Source: Candidatus Portnoyibacteriota bacterium (GTDB lineage Bacteria; Patescibacteriota; Minisyncoccia; Portnoybacterales; GWB1-42-6). From it: 11,272 nt of DNA. The position numbers were made by a program, and so were the translations under genes. A model generated the notes under the pieces. It did no database searches. It saw only the letters and a list, made by a program, of their open reading frames with translations, and was not told the DNA's origin. Below, in pieces: positions 1 through 6,399 of the stretch. The stretch covers positions 1 through 11,272 of the forward strand of contig JAQUNU010000022.1 of the NCBI GenBank assembly GCA_028717445.1. Reading direction: 5' to 3'. The first letter of the stretch is position 1, and each line of letters begins with the position of its first letter.

Positions 1-2
1 TT

Positions 3-560
3 ATCGCGCCATTTGAAGGAGTGGTAACCAAACAGGACGCCAAAGTTGGACAGATTGTTTCAATAAACACGCCCCTTATTTCTTTAATGAGCCGCGCTCA
101 ATTTCAGATAGAAGCCAATATTGCCGAAGCAGACATTGCCAAAATCAAGATCGGTAATGCCGCGCGGGTGACGTTGGATACTTACGGGAGCCAAGAGATT
201 TTTTTTACCAGGGTTGCCAAAATCGATCCGGCCGAGACGCTGATCGAGGGCGTGGCGACTTATAAAACCACTTTCCAATTTGACCGGGAAGACAGTCGAA
301 TAAAATCCGGCATGACGGCCAATATCGATATCGTCGCCCAGGAGCAGAAGGGCGTTTTATCCTTGCCTATGCGGGCCATTTTGCAAGAAAGCGGCCGAAG
401 GTTTGTTTTGGCGCGCAACGAAGAAGAATTTCAGAAAAAAGAAGTGATGCTTGGGATTAGAGGAGTTTCCGGTGATGTTGAAATTTTGGCTGGCGTCAAA
501 GAAGGGGATGAAGTTATGCTTTCGCCCGATAAATTTTTGAAGGCGCAGGAAAATAAATAA
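3..560 (+). CDS. RND/HlyD-family efflux adaptor (MacA-like), 3' part
   Basis: This is the C-terminal 185 residues of a membrane-fusion (periplasmic adaptor-type) protein whose start lies before the window. The frame is open from base 3 and begins with IAPFEGVVTKQDAKVGQIV, the lipoyl/barrel-sandwich half-motif typical of HlyD/MacA adaptors. The GTG at 21 falls inside this motif, so it is not the true start. A beta-barrel segment follows (VTLDTYG...IKSGMTANIDI), then a membrane-proximal domain ending in GDEVMLSPDKFLKAQENK. Family members link an inner-membrane ABC or RND pump to the outside. In a cell without a classical outer membrane the protein probably works as an extracytoplasmic extension of the pump; that is inference. 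An ABC ATPase and a MacB-type permease follow in the same direction, so this is a MacA-MacB-like cassette with the substrate unknown. Stop is TAA, and 36 bases separate it from the ATPase. Confidence 0.9.
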   Translation: MAPFEGVVTKQDAKVGQIVSINTPLISLMSRAQFQIEANIAEADIAKIKIGNAARVTLDTYGSQEIFFTRVAKIDPAETLIEGVATYKTTFQFDREDSRIKSGMTANIDIVAQEQKGVLSLPMRAILQESGRRFVLARNEEEFQKKEVMLGIRGVSGDVEILAGVKEGDEVMLSPDKFLKAQENK

Positions 561-596
561 TTCTGATTTAGTTTATTTGTCATTGAATTTTAGATT

Positions 597-1313
597 ATGC
601 CTTTGATCGAGGTCAAAAAAATTTGCAAGACCTATTTTGACGAAGGAGTGGAAACTCGAGCCCTCTGCGATGTTTCTTTTGATATCAATGAAGGCGAATT
701 TGTCGCGATTATGGGCCCTTCTGGTTCCGGAAAATCAACTTTACTGCATATTTTGGGATTTTTGGACCGGCACACCGGCGGCCAGTATTCTTTCGACGGC
801 AAAACCATGGATGATTTTTCAGACGAGGAACTGGCGCACGTGCGGAATAAGAAAATGGGATTTATTTTCCAGAACTTTAATCTTTTGCCGCGCACGAGCG
901 TTCTGGAGAATATTAAAATGCCTTTGCTTTATTCGGGCTTGGCCGAAAAAGAATGGGAAGAAAGGGCCAAAGTAGCGCTTGAAGCGGTTGATATGGGACA
1001 TCGTCTGGAACATGAGCCTTCCCAGCTTTCCGGTGGCGAAAAACAAAGAGTGGCGATTGCCCGAGCTTTGGTCAATAAGCCCGCGGTTATTTTTGCCGAT
1101 GAGCCAACCGGAAATCTTGATTCAAAATCCGGAAAGATTGTAATGGAAATTTTGCAAAAGCTGAATGAAGAACAGGGGCATACGGTTATTCTAATTACGC
1201 ACGAAACTTACACGGCCGAACACGCCCAGCGGATAATTAAACTTAAAGACGGAGAGATCGAAAGCGACCGAAAAGTTGATAGAAGAATGAGGGCCAGCGA
1301 ATTTTTAAAGTAG
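597..1313 (+). CDS. ABC transporter ATPase, MacB/LolD type
   Basis: A 238-residue stand-alone nucleotide-binding subunit that should hydrolyse ATP to drive the neighbouring permease. All core motifs are present: Walker [10 protein letters not shown] (40-48), Q-loop FQNFNLLP (Gln92), signature LSGGEKQR (144-151), Walker [13 protein letters not shown] (164-175, catalytic Glu169) and switch His202 in LITHE. The [12 protein letters not shown] wording and N-terminal [10 protein letters not shown] fit the MacB/LolD/FtsE branch. In E. coli MacB this domain is fused to the permease; here it is a separate gene. The C-terminal tail is short and basic ([13 protein letters not shown]). The start is the first ATG and gives the normal family N-terminus; there is no clear Shine-Dalgarno sequence. 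Stop is TAG. A repeat-derived 113-base gap separates it from the permease, which is unusual for subunits that need balanced amounts. Confidence 0.95.
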   Translation: MPLIEVKKICKTYFDEGVETRALCDVSFDINEGEFVAIMGPSGSGKSTLLHILGFLDRHTGGQYSFDGKTMDDFSDEELAHVRNKKMGFIFQNFNLLPRTSVLENIKMPLLYSGLAEKEWEERAKVALEAVDMGHRLEHEPSQLSGGEKQRVAIARALVNKPAVIFADEPTGNLDSKSGKIVMEILQKLNEEQGHTVILITHETYTAEHAQRIIKLKDGEIESDRKVDRRMRASEFLK

Positions 1314-1317
1314 ATTT

Positions 1318-1373
1318 TTCTTTGTTACTTTTCTGGCGGGCAGAAAAGTAACCAAAAGACCCGCGCCGGGCGT
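1318..1373. repeat. 56-bp direct repeat, copy 1, with perfect hairpin
   Basis: These 56 bases recur without mismatch at 2668-2723, exactly 1350 bases downstream. The core is a perfect inverted repeat, GTTACTTTTCTG (1324-1335) and CAGAAAAGTAAC (1341-1352), around the loop GCGGG. Next comes AAAAG and then a smaller CCCG-CGC-CGGG stem. The element starts 4 bases after the ATPase stop codon. No run of T follows the stem, so it is not a classical intrinsic terminator. It resembles a REP-type palindrome that could block exonucleases or pause polymerase (inference). One reading frame gives a KSNQKTRAG-like peptide; I recall similar dispersed palindromes in unrelated genomes but cannot check that here. 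Confidence 0.93.
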
Positions 1374-1426
1374 CCCCGCTAAGCGGGGCGCCATGGCGAA
1401 TTAAGAGAAAATAAAAGAAATTTCAA
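1374..1426 (+). repeat. Variable and right-hand blocks of repeat copy 1, upstream of permease start
   Basis: Directly behind the shared 56-bp core lies a GC palindrome, CCCCGCT-A-AGCGGGG (1374-1388), that is absent from copy 2. A second conserved block then starts with GCCATGGCG (1390-1398) and runs as AATTAAGAGAAAATAAAAG toward the permease ATG. The same block precedes the amidohydrolase gene (from 2860). The A- and G-rich tail probably supplies the weak ribosome-binding region. ATGGCGAATTAA at 1393-1404 would be a three-codon minigene (Met-Ala-Asn). Confidence 0.7.
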
Positions 1427-2665
1427 ATGTCTTTTAAATACGCCTTTAAAACCGCTTTTCGCGGATTAAAAACAAATAAATCCCGTTCGCTTCTGACGGT
1501 TCTTGGCATTGTCATCGGAATCACGGCCATTATGCTTGTTATGTCGCTTGGTCAGGGCGCGCAGGATTTGATTCTGGGAGAGATTCAAAATATGGGTTCA
1601 AAAACGATTGAAATAGCGCCCGGCCGCGAGCCCAAAGGACCTAGTGACATGTTTTCAATGTTTAGCGATTCGCTAAAACAAAGGGATTTTGAGGCGCTGG
1701 AAAATAAGAACAACGCGCCGCATATCGCCCGGGTTATGCCGCTTGTTTTCGGTTCTGATTCTTTGGTCGCGGGAAATGAAACTTACCGGGCCACAATTTT
1801 TGGCGTCAACGATCTGGTGGTCGGAATTTATGATCTTGAACCGGCGGTCGGACGGTTTTTTACCGACGAGGAGGCAAGAAACTATGCCGACGTGGTCGTG
1901 ATAGGCCAGAAAATAAAGGAGGAGCTCTTCGGAAACGAAGAAGCCTTTGGAGAAAAAATAAAAATAAAAGGCCGGAATTTTAAAATTATCGGGATTTTGC
2001 CCAAAAAGGGGCAATTTTCCTTTTTAAATTTCGATGAGGCGGCAATTTTACCCTATACGACCGCCCAGCGTTATGTCTTTGGCATAAAACATTATAATGA
2101 GCTGATAGCCCAGGTGGACAGCGAAGAAAATATGGAACGGACGATTGAGGACGTTGAGGCGACCTTGAGAGCTAATCATAATATTGACGATCCTGAAAAA
2201 GACGATTTCTATATTCAGACGCAACAGGAGGCCATGGATCAGGTGAGCATGGTTACGAATATTTTAACGATGTTTTTGGCAGCCGTAGCCGCCATTTCCT
2301 TGATTGTCGGCGGCGTAGGCATTATGAATATTATGCTTGTTTCCGTGACCGAGCGCACGCGCGAGATCGGCTTGCGCAAGGCGTTGGGCGCCACCAGTCG
2401 CGAAATCCTCGCTCAATTTTTGATGGAGGCAATCATGTTGACTGTCAGCGGCGGAGCTATCGGGATTCTGCTCGGCACGGCTTGGTCTTTTTTGACATCC
2501 ATCATTTTAAGCGCTTATCTGAACGTCAACTGGGATTTTTCTTTTCCAGTTTCGGCCATGCTGCTTGGCCTGGGCGTTTCGGCTTTGATCGGTTTGGCTT
2601 TCGGTTTTTTTCCGGCGCGCCAGGCGGCTAGAAAAAGTCCGATGGAGGCGTTAAGGTATGAATAA
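1427..2665 (+). CDS. MacB-like ABC transporter permease (MacB_PCD + FtsX domains)
   Basis: A 412-residue membrane subunit with the type VII (MacB/FtsX) topology. The first membrane helix spans about 21-43 (LLTVLGIVIGITAIMLVMSL). A large extracytoplasmic MacB periplasmic-core domain covers about 44-275. Three helices follow at about 278-306, 328-360 and 373-396. The cytoplasmic coupling segment VTERTREIGLRKALGA (307-322) and the C-terminal FFPARQAARKSPMEALRYE are hallmarks of the family. MacB-type pumps use ATP for mechanotransmission rather than transporting through the membrane pore; exported compounds include macrolides, peptides and lipoproteins, and nothing here fixes the substrate. Length is normal for a permease without the ATPase domain, which is encoded just upstream. 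The ATG start gives the usual MSFKYAFKTAFRGLKTNKSRS N-terminus. The gene sits between two 56-bp direct repeats, so recombination between them would remove it cleanly. Confidence 0.95.
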   Translation: MSFKYAFKTAFRGLKTNKSRSLLTVLGIVIGITAIMLVMSLGQGAQDLILGEIQNMGSKTIEIAPGREPKGPSDMFSMFSDSLKQRDFEALENKNNAPHIARVMPLVFGSDSLVAGNETYRATIFGVNDLVVGIYDLEPAVGRFFTDEEARNYADVVVIGQKIKEELFGNEEAFGEKIKIKGRNFKIIGILPKKGQFSFLNFDEAAILPYTTAQRYVFGIKHYNELIAQVDSEENMERTIEDVEATLRANHNIDDPEKDDFYIQTQQEAMDQVSMVTNILTMFLAAVAAISLIVGGVGIMNIMLVSVTERTREIGLRKALGATSREILAQFLMEAIMLTVSGGAIGILLGTAWSFLTSIILSAYLNVNWDFSFPVSAMLLGLGVSALIGLAFGFFPARQAARKSPMEALRYE

Positions 2666-2667
2666 AA

Positions 2668-2723
2668 TTCTTTGTTACTTTTCTGGCGGGCAGAAAAGTA
2701 ACCAAAAGACCCGCGCCGGGCGT
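2668..2723. repeat. 56-bp direct repeat, copy 2, with perfect hairpin
   Basis: Identical to 1318-1373. The 12-bp arms are at 2674-2685 and 2691-2702 around GCGGG. It begins 2 bases after the permease stop codon, just as copy 1 begins 4 bases after the ATPase stop. That repeated placement suggests a 3'-end role or insertion preference at gene ends. Confidence 0.93.
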
Positions 2724-2897
2724 AAAGCTTTAAGAAAATCATAGCTCGTAAAGCTAAAATCAGCCTCCTGAACTCGCACTCGTTCTGCCGGACGGCGGAA
2801 CGGCTCGGTCGGCAAATTTACAGACGTTCCGCTCATCTCAAGTTTCTTTCAAAATTTTTGCCATGGCGGATTGAGGGAAATAAGAGAAGGCCAAAAA
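2724..2897 (+). repeat. Variable block and right-hand block of repeat copy 2, leader of amidohydrolase
   Basis: This intergenic stretch holds no gene. CGTAAAGCT occurs twice (2721-2729 and 2747-2755). A strong hairpin is formed by GTTCTGCCG (2782-2790) and CGGCGGAAC (2793-2801), with one G-T pair. The segment GCGGAACG (2795-2802) can instead pair perfectly with CGTTCCGC (2825-2832), so the two stems exclude each other. From 2860 the sequence GCCATGGCGGATTGAGGGAAATAAGAGAA matches in spaced form the block before the permease start. It ends in AGAAGG (2885-2890), a good ribosome site for the next gene. Confidence 0.7.
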
Positions 2898-4205
2898 ATG
2901 ATGATTTTAATTAAAAACGGTACAATCTTAACTCAAGATAAAAATCGGCGCGTCATAAAGGATGGCGCGGTTTTGTTTGAGGGCGAAACAATCAAGGCGA
3001 TAGGGCAGACAAAAAAAGTTGAGAGCCTGATTAAAGGAAAAAAGCTAGAAAAAATAATCGAGGCCAAAGGAAAGGTCGTTATGCCGGGTTTGGTCAACGC
3101 GCACACTCATTTGGCTATGACCCTTCTGCGGGGACTGGCTGATGATTTGCCGCTTGAAGAGTGGTGGTTTAAAAAAATATTTTCTGCGGAATCCAAGTTC
3201 ACGCGGCGCCATGTTTTTCTGGGTTCGTTGCTCGGTGGGCTGGAAATGATAAAATCGGGCACGACCTGCTTTGTCGATTTTTATTATTTCGAGGACGAAG
3301 TCGCATCGGCCGTAAAAGAGCTGGGGCTGCGGGCGAATCTCGGCGTCGGGATTCTTGATCTGGAGACTTTTGCTTTTAAAAATTCCCCGGAGTCGTTTGT
3401 TCAATTCTTTGAATTGGCGGAAAGATTCCGGAACGATAATTTGATCCGAATCTCTTTGGCGCCGCATATGTTTCAGACGACAAGTCGCGAAACTTATAAA
3501 AAAGCAAAAAAGGCGGCCGGCCGATTCAATTGCATTATGCAAACTCATTTGGCCGAAACAAAAGCGGAAGTTGATTTTTGCCGGAAAAAATACGGCAAGA
3601 CTCCGGCCCAAATTTTAGATAAAGAGAAAATTTTGGATGGTAAAACGTTGCTGGCCCATGGCTGCCATTTAGATGAAAAAGACATAAAAATTTTGGGAAA
3701 AAATAAAGTCAGCGTGGCGCATTGTCCGGTTTCAAATATGAAACTAGCTTCGGGCGTGATGCCTTTGGCTAGATTGGAAAAAGCAGGCGTCTGCCTGGCG
3801 CTTGGCACGGATGGCTCTTGTTCGAACAATTCCTTGGATATGTTCGGTGAAATGAAATTTGCCGCTCTGTTGCAGAAATCATTTTTTGGCGATCCGGCCT
3901 TGGCTGACAGTCAAAGAGTCCTGGATATGGCGACTATCAATGGCGCGCGCGCCCTGGGGCTGGAAAAAGAAATTGGCTCGATAGAGCCGGGCAAAAAAGC
4001 GGATATAATTATTTTGGACTTCGATCAGCCGCATTTGACGCCGGTTTCAAATATTGCATCGCACCTGGTTTATTGCGCAAATGGAGCCGATGTCTTGACT
4101 TCAATTGTCAACGGCCGCGTGGTCATGGAAAATAGGAAAGTTAAGGTCATTGATGAGAAGAAGGTTTTGGTTCAGATAAAGGAGATTCTTAAATTAAATT
4201 CATAA
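2898..4205 (+). CDS. mtaD: Amidohydrolase, 5'-methylthioadenosine/S-adenosylhomocysteine deaminase type
   Basis: A 435-residue cytoplasmic metal-dependent deaminase of the ATZ/TRZ-MtaD group. Family members convert methylthioadenosine or S-adenosylhomocysteine to the inosyl forms plus ammonia. Visible motifs are PGLVNAHTHLAMTLLRG with metal His69 and His71, LAPH (His190), QTHLAET (His217, Glu220), LLAHGCHL (His254), HCPVSNMKLASG (275-286) and LGTDGSCSNNSLDMF (metal Asp305). The C-terminal GSIEPGKKADIIILD closes the composite beta-sandwich. The HCPxSNMKLASG wording points to MtaD rather than guanine deaminase or chlorohydrolases, but exact substrate cannot be fixed by eye. I chose the ATG at 2898 because AGAAGG (2885-2890) lies 7 bases upstream. 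An in-frame TTG at 2871 lies inside the repeat and would add nine unlike residues. The product would clear methyl-transfer by-products; no Pfs nucleosidase or SAH hydrolase is nearby. mutM follows after 21 bases. Confidence 0.85.
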   Translation: MMILIKNGTILTQDKNRRVIKDGAVLFEGETIKAIGQTKKVESLIKGKKLEKIIEAKGKVVMPGLVNAHTHLAMTLLRGLADDLPLEEWWFKKIFSAESKFTRRHVFLGSLLGGLEMIKSGTTCFVDFYYFEDEVASAVKELGLRANLGVGILDLETFAFKNSPESFVQFFELAERFRNDNLIRISLAPHMFQTTSRETYKKAKKAAGRFNCIMQTHLAETKAEVDFCRKKYGKTPAQILDKEKILDGKTLLAHGCHLDEKDIKILGKNKVSVAHCPVSNMKLASGVMPLARLEKAGVCLALGTDGSCSNNSLDMFGEMKFAALLQKSFFGDPALADSQRVLDMATINGARALGLEKEIGSIEPGKKADIIILDFDQPHLTPVSNIASHLVYCANGADVLTSIVNGRVVMENRKVKVIDEKKVLVQIKEILKLNS

Positions 4206-4226
4206 TCGGCAAGCGGTCTTAAAATT

Positions 4227-5066
4227 ATGCCCGAACTTCCTGAAGTTGAGACCATTCGTGGTCAGTTAGATAAATTTTTAGCCGGAAAAAAAATAAAAGA
4301 GGTCCGGATAAAATTGCCTAAACTGGTTAAATTTCCGACTCCGAAATTTAAAAAAATCATTATTGGCCAGACAATTCAAAGCGTTTCCAGGCGCGCCAAA
4401 ATCTTAGTTTTTAATCTTTCTAACGGCTGGAGCATGTTGACGCATCTAAAGCTAACCGGTCGGCTTATTTTTCGGAAGGCGGATGAGCCTTTGCAAAAAG
4501 AAGATGAAAAATGGAATCATTTGATCTATTCTTTTTCCGACGGCAGCCGACTTTTTCATAATGATTTAAGGCAGTTTGGTTATGTAAAAATGGTTGAAAC
4601 TTCGAAGCTGGACGATTATTTCATAAAAGAAAAATTTGGCCCCGAGCCCCTGGAAAAGGGCTTTAATTTTGAAAAATTATTGGCCATTTTGAAAAAGCGG
4701 CCAAAAATGAAAATAAAACAGTTTTTAATGGATCAAACCTTGATCGCCGGGATCGGCAATATTTATTCAGATGAAGTGCTTTTTTATTCCAATATCCATC
4801 CTTTAAGGCGCGCCGGAGATCTTTCCGACAAAGAAGCGAAGAAAATTTTCGGCGAGATAAAAAGAATTTTACCTTTGGCTTTAAAATTAAGAGGCACTTC
4901 GGAAAACACTTATCTTGACGCGCGGGGAAGAGAAGGAGAATTTGCGACTCGGCTTAAAGTTTACGGCCGAAAAGGCGAGAAATGCGATTGTGGTGGGGTT
5001 GTGGAGCGGATAAGAATCGGTGGCCGTTCAGCTCATTTTTGCCCAAAGTGCCAAAACAATCATTGA
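4227..5066 (+). CDS. mutM: Formamidopyrimidine-DNA glycosylase (MutM/Fpg)
   Basis: A 279-residue base-excision repair enzyme that removes 8-oxoguanine and formamidopyrimidines and cleaves the abasic site. The N-terminus MPELPEVETI carries catalytic Pro2 (exposed after Met removal) and Glu3. Lys58 in SRRAKIL matches the conserved beta-hairpin lysine, and HNDLRQFG (111-118) holds the DNA-contacting arginine. The helix-two-turn-helix is seen in MDQTLIAGIGNIYSDEVLF (168-186) with HPLRRA after it. The C-terminal zinc finger is KCDCGGVVERIRIGGRSAHFCPKCQ; its first knuckle is Cys253-x-Cys255 instead of the usual Cys-x-x-Cys, while the second is normal Cys272-x-x-Cys275. The finger arginine in GGR is present. 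Length and start are normal. TGA is used as stop. Confidence 0.96.
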   Translation: MPELPEVETIRGQLDKFLAGKKIKEVRIKLPKLVKFPTPKFKKIIIGQTIQSVSRRAKILVFNLSNGWSMLTHLKLTGRLIFRKADEPLQKEDEKWNHLIYSFSDGSRLFHNDLRQFGYVKMVETSKLDDYFIKEKFGPEPLEKGFNFEKLLAILKKRPKMKIKQFLMDQTLIAGIGNIYSDEVLFYSNIHPLRRAGDLSDKEAKKIFGEIKRILPLALKLRGTSENTYLDARGREGEFATRLKVYGRKGEKCDCGGVVERIRIGGRSAHFCPKCQNNH

Positions 5067-5119
5067 CTTTTAGCCAAAAAAATCAGAAACTTAAAGAAAT
5101 AATTATTTAATTTCAAATT

Positions 5120-5674
5120 ATGTCAACTTTATACGTAATTCTAGCTATTCTGGCTGTTGTCGTATTTTGGTTCATTATCGCTTACAACCGTTTCGTAAGA
5201 TTAAATCGGCGCAAAGACGAAGCCTGGTCGGACATCGACGTTCAATTAAAAAGACGTCATGATCTGATTCCGAATCTGGTGGAGACCATCAAAGGATATG
5301 CTTCTCATGAGCGGGAGCTTTTTGAAAAAGTCACGCAGGCTAGGGCTCAAGCTATCAGCGCTTCGGGAGCGGCGCAGAAAGGCGAGGCCGAAAAAGCGCT
5401 TTCCGGCGCGCTTAAGTCATTGTTTGCCGTGGCGGAAAATTATCCCCAACTGCGCGCTTCTGAAAATTTCGGGAAGCTTCAGGAAGAGCTTTCGGATACG
5501 GAAAATAAAATCCAGGCGGCCCGCCGGTTTTACAACGGCAATGCCAGGGATTTGAATATCGCCGTGGAAACTTTTCCCTCGAATCTTGTGGCAAAGGTTT
5601 TTGGTTTTAAGCAAGCCGAATTTTTTGAAGTGGAAGGCGAAGCTGAAAAAAACCCGGTTGAGGTCAAATTCTAA
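5120..5674 (+). CDS. lemA: LemA family membrane protein
   Basis: A 184-residue LemA-type protein. One N-terminal membrane helix (about 4-24, LYVILAILAVVVFWFIIAYN) precedes NRFVRLNRRKDEAWSDIDVQLKRRHDLIPNLVETIKGYASHE, the family signature region. A long helical bundle and the conserved end FPSNLVAKVFGFKQAEFFEVE (152-172) follow. The family is common but its biochemical role is unclear. In many genomes it sits beside HtpX protease or a TPM-domain gene. Neither is here, so the usual partner must be elsewhere or absent. The ATG start has no Shine-Dalgarno sequence (AATTTCAAATT lies in front). A strong terminator begins about 20 bases after the stop, so LemA ends a transcript. Confidence 0.95.
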   Translation: MSTLYVILAILAVVVFWFIIAYNRFVRLNRRKDEAWSDIDVQLKRRHDLIPNLVETIKGYASHERELFEKVTQARAQAISASGAAQKGEAEKALSGALKSLFAVAENYPQLRASENFGKLQEELSDTENKIQAARRFYNGNARDLNIAVETFPSNLVAKVFGFKQAEFFEVEGEAEKNPVEVKF

Positions 5675-5693
5675 TTTTTTTATTCCGGAATTC

Positions 5694-5730
5694 AAGCCCC
5701 GCCCCGATAAATGACGGATGCGGGGCTTTT
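5694..5730 (+). terminator. Intrinsic terminator after lemA
   Basis: A perfect 9-bp stem AAGCCCCGC (5694-5702) and GCGGGGCTT (5720-5728) encloses a 17-base loop and runs into TTTT (5727-5730). The T tract is short but the stem is GC-rich and lies directly downstream of lemA. Confidence 0.82.
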
Positions 5731-5736
5731 ATATTG

Positions 5737-5772
5737 ATGTCTGGCTGGAAAAAGGATAAAATGAAAAAATAA
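5737..5772 (+). other. Possible 11-codon leader ORF overlapping next start (TAATG)
   Basis: ATG at 5737 opens MSGWKKDKMKK and stops with TAA at 5770-5772. The last A of that stop is the first base of the ATG of the 58-residue gene. AAGGA (5752-5756) lies inside it. This layout would suit translational coupling, but a leader this short can arise by chance. Confidence 0.25.
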
Positions 5773-5948
5773 TGGCTACTAATCCTCCTAAAGGCAAGGG
5801 CCGAAAAGGCATGGTTCGGGAACGTTTGCAATATAAAAATCCCCGGACTAAGCTTTTCACCAAAGCCAATTCCAAGACCGGCCGCTTCATGGATAATAAG
5901 ACTTGCTGCGGCAAAGAAAGCCGGTTTAAAGGAGTAAAAACAGAATAA
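5772..5948 (+). CDS. Small basic conserved protein of unknown function (58 aa)
   Basis: The ATG at 5772 gives 58 residues starting MATNPPKGKGRKGMVRERLQ and ending FKGVKTE. The protein is very rich in Lys and Arg and has no membrane helix. The order NPPKGKGR, YNPRT-like segment (YKNPRTKLFTK), TGRFMD (37-42) and RFKGV (51-55) matches my recollection of a short protein found in many bacterial phyla whose role is unknown. Here the region between TGRFMD and FKGV contains a Cys pair (NKTCCGKES) that I do not expect in that family. The charge suggests nucleic-acid or ribosome binding, which is inference only. It follows the lemA terminator, so it needs its own promoter, which I could not identify. 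The gene downstream starts 38 bases later. Confidence 0.8.
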   Translation: MATNPPKGKGRKGMVRERLQYKNPRTKLFTKANSKTGRFMDNKTCCGKESRFKGVKTE

Positions 5949-5986
5949 TAAAATGCTTCCGCCGCGGAAAAAAGAAGTAAAATCTT

Positions 5987-6391
5987 ATGAAAAGAGATTA
6001 TTTTTTATTTGTTTTTGCTTTTGTTTTTTTGGCGGCTTTGGCCTTTGGCGTGAAAGAATTTCGGGGAGCAATTAAGGAAGGAGATTCTTTTTCAGAATCA
6101 ATCGAGATTGAATCCCCATTGCCTGATCAGATCATCAAGGGATCTGTTTTTTTTGTGAAAGGCAGGACAAAAGATCCCGGCAAAGAGATTTTCGTCGAGT
6201 TGAAAGACAAAAATTCCGGCCAGCTTTTGGCAAAAACAAAAGCAGAAATCTTCGGGGAAGGGGATGAAAAAAATTTTCAAGCCCGGCTAGACACCGCCGG
6301 AAAAGGCGGTTGGGCGACTCTTGATATCTATTCTCCCGAGTCGACTGAAAGCCGGATTTCTTTCGCTATTAAAATTTCGCTTAGCTTTTGA
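5987..6391 (+). CDS. Membrane-anchored beta-domain protein, possibly Gmad2-like
   Basis: A 134-residue protein with one N-terminal helix (about 6-22, FLFVFAFVFLAALAFGV) acting as signal anchor, followed by a single extracytoplasmic domain (about 38-134). That domain alternates hydrophobic and polar residues as an immunoglobulin-like beta fold does: IEIESPLPDQIIKGSVFFVKGR, EIFVELKDKNSGQLL, FQARLDT, ISFAIKISLSF. The order SPLPDQIIKGS...VKGRT and a late F-x-A-R-L resembles the Gmad2 domain first described in spore-germination proteins and common as a surface domain elsewhere; this is a fold-level guess. No catalytic motif is visible. The next gene, an anchored C39-like peptidase, starts 8 bases after its stop, so the two are probably co-translated surface proteins. 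Confidence 0.72.
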   Translation: MKRDYFLFVFAFVFLAALAFGVKEFRGAIKEGDSFSESIEIESPLPDQIIKGSVFFVKGRTKDPGKEIFVELKDKNSGQLLAKTKAEIFGEGDEKNFQARLDTAGKGGWATLDIYSPESTESRISFAIKISLSF

Positions 6392-6399
6392 TATTTTTT

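Noticed and set aside
1318..1388. Intrinsic terminator between ABC ATPase and permease
   Set aside because: The hairpin is perfect but is followed by CAAAAGACCC rather than a T run, and the same element recurs after the permease, so it is better treated as a repeat.
2661..2897. Insertion-sequence remnant
   Set aside because: No transposase fragment, terminal inverted repeats or target-site duplication could be found around the repeat blocks.
3045..3611. 188-codon open frame on the minus strand
   Set aside because: It lies wholly inside the amidohydrolase gene, whose metal-binding motifs are intact, and its translation shows no domain or signal. It is an antisense shadow.
5063..5119. Promoter for lemA starting at TTGACT (5063-5068)
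   Set aside because: No -10 box occurs at 16-18 bases spacing, and the supposed -35 overlaps the mutM stop codon.
5957..5969. Palindrome TTCCGCCGCGGAA before the beta-domain gene as operator or terminator
   Set aside because: Too short, with almost no loop and no T tract; a chance palindrome is likely.
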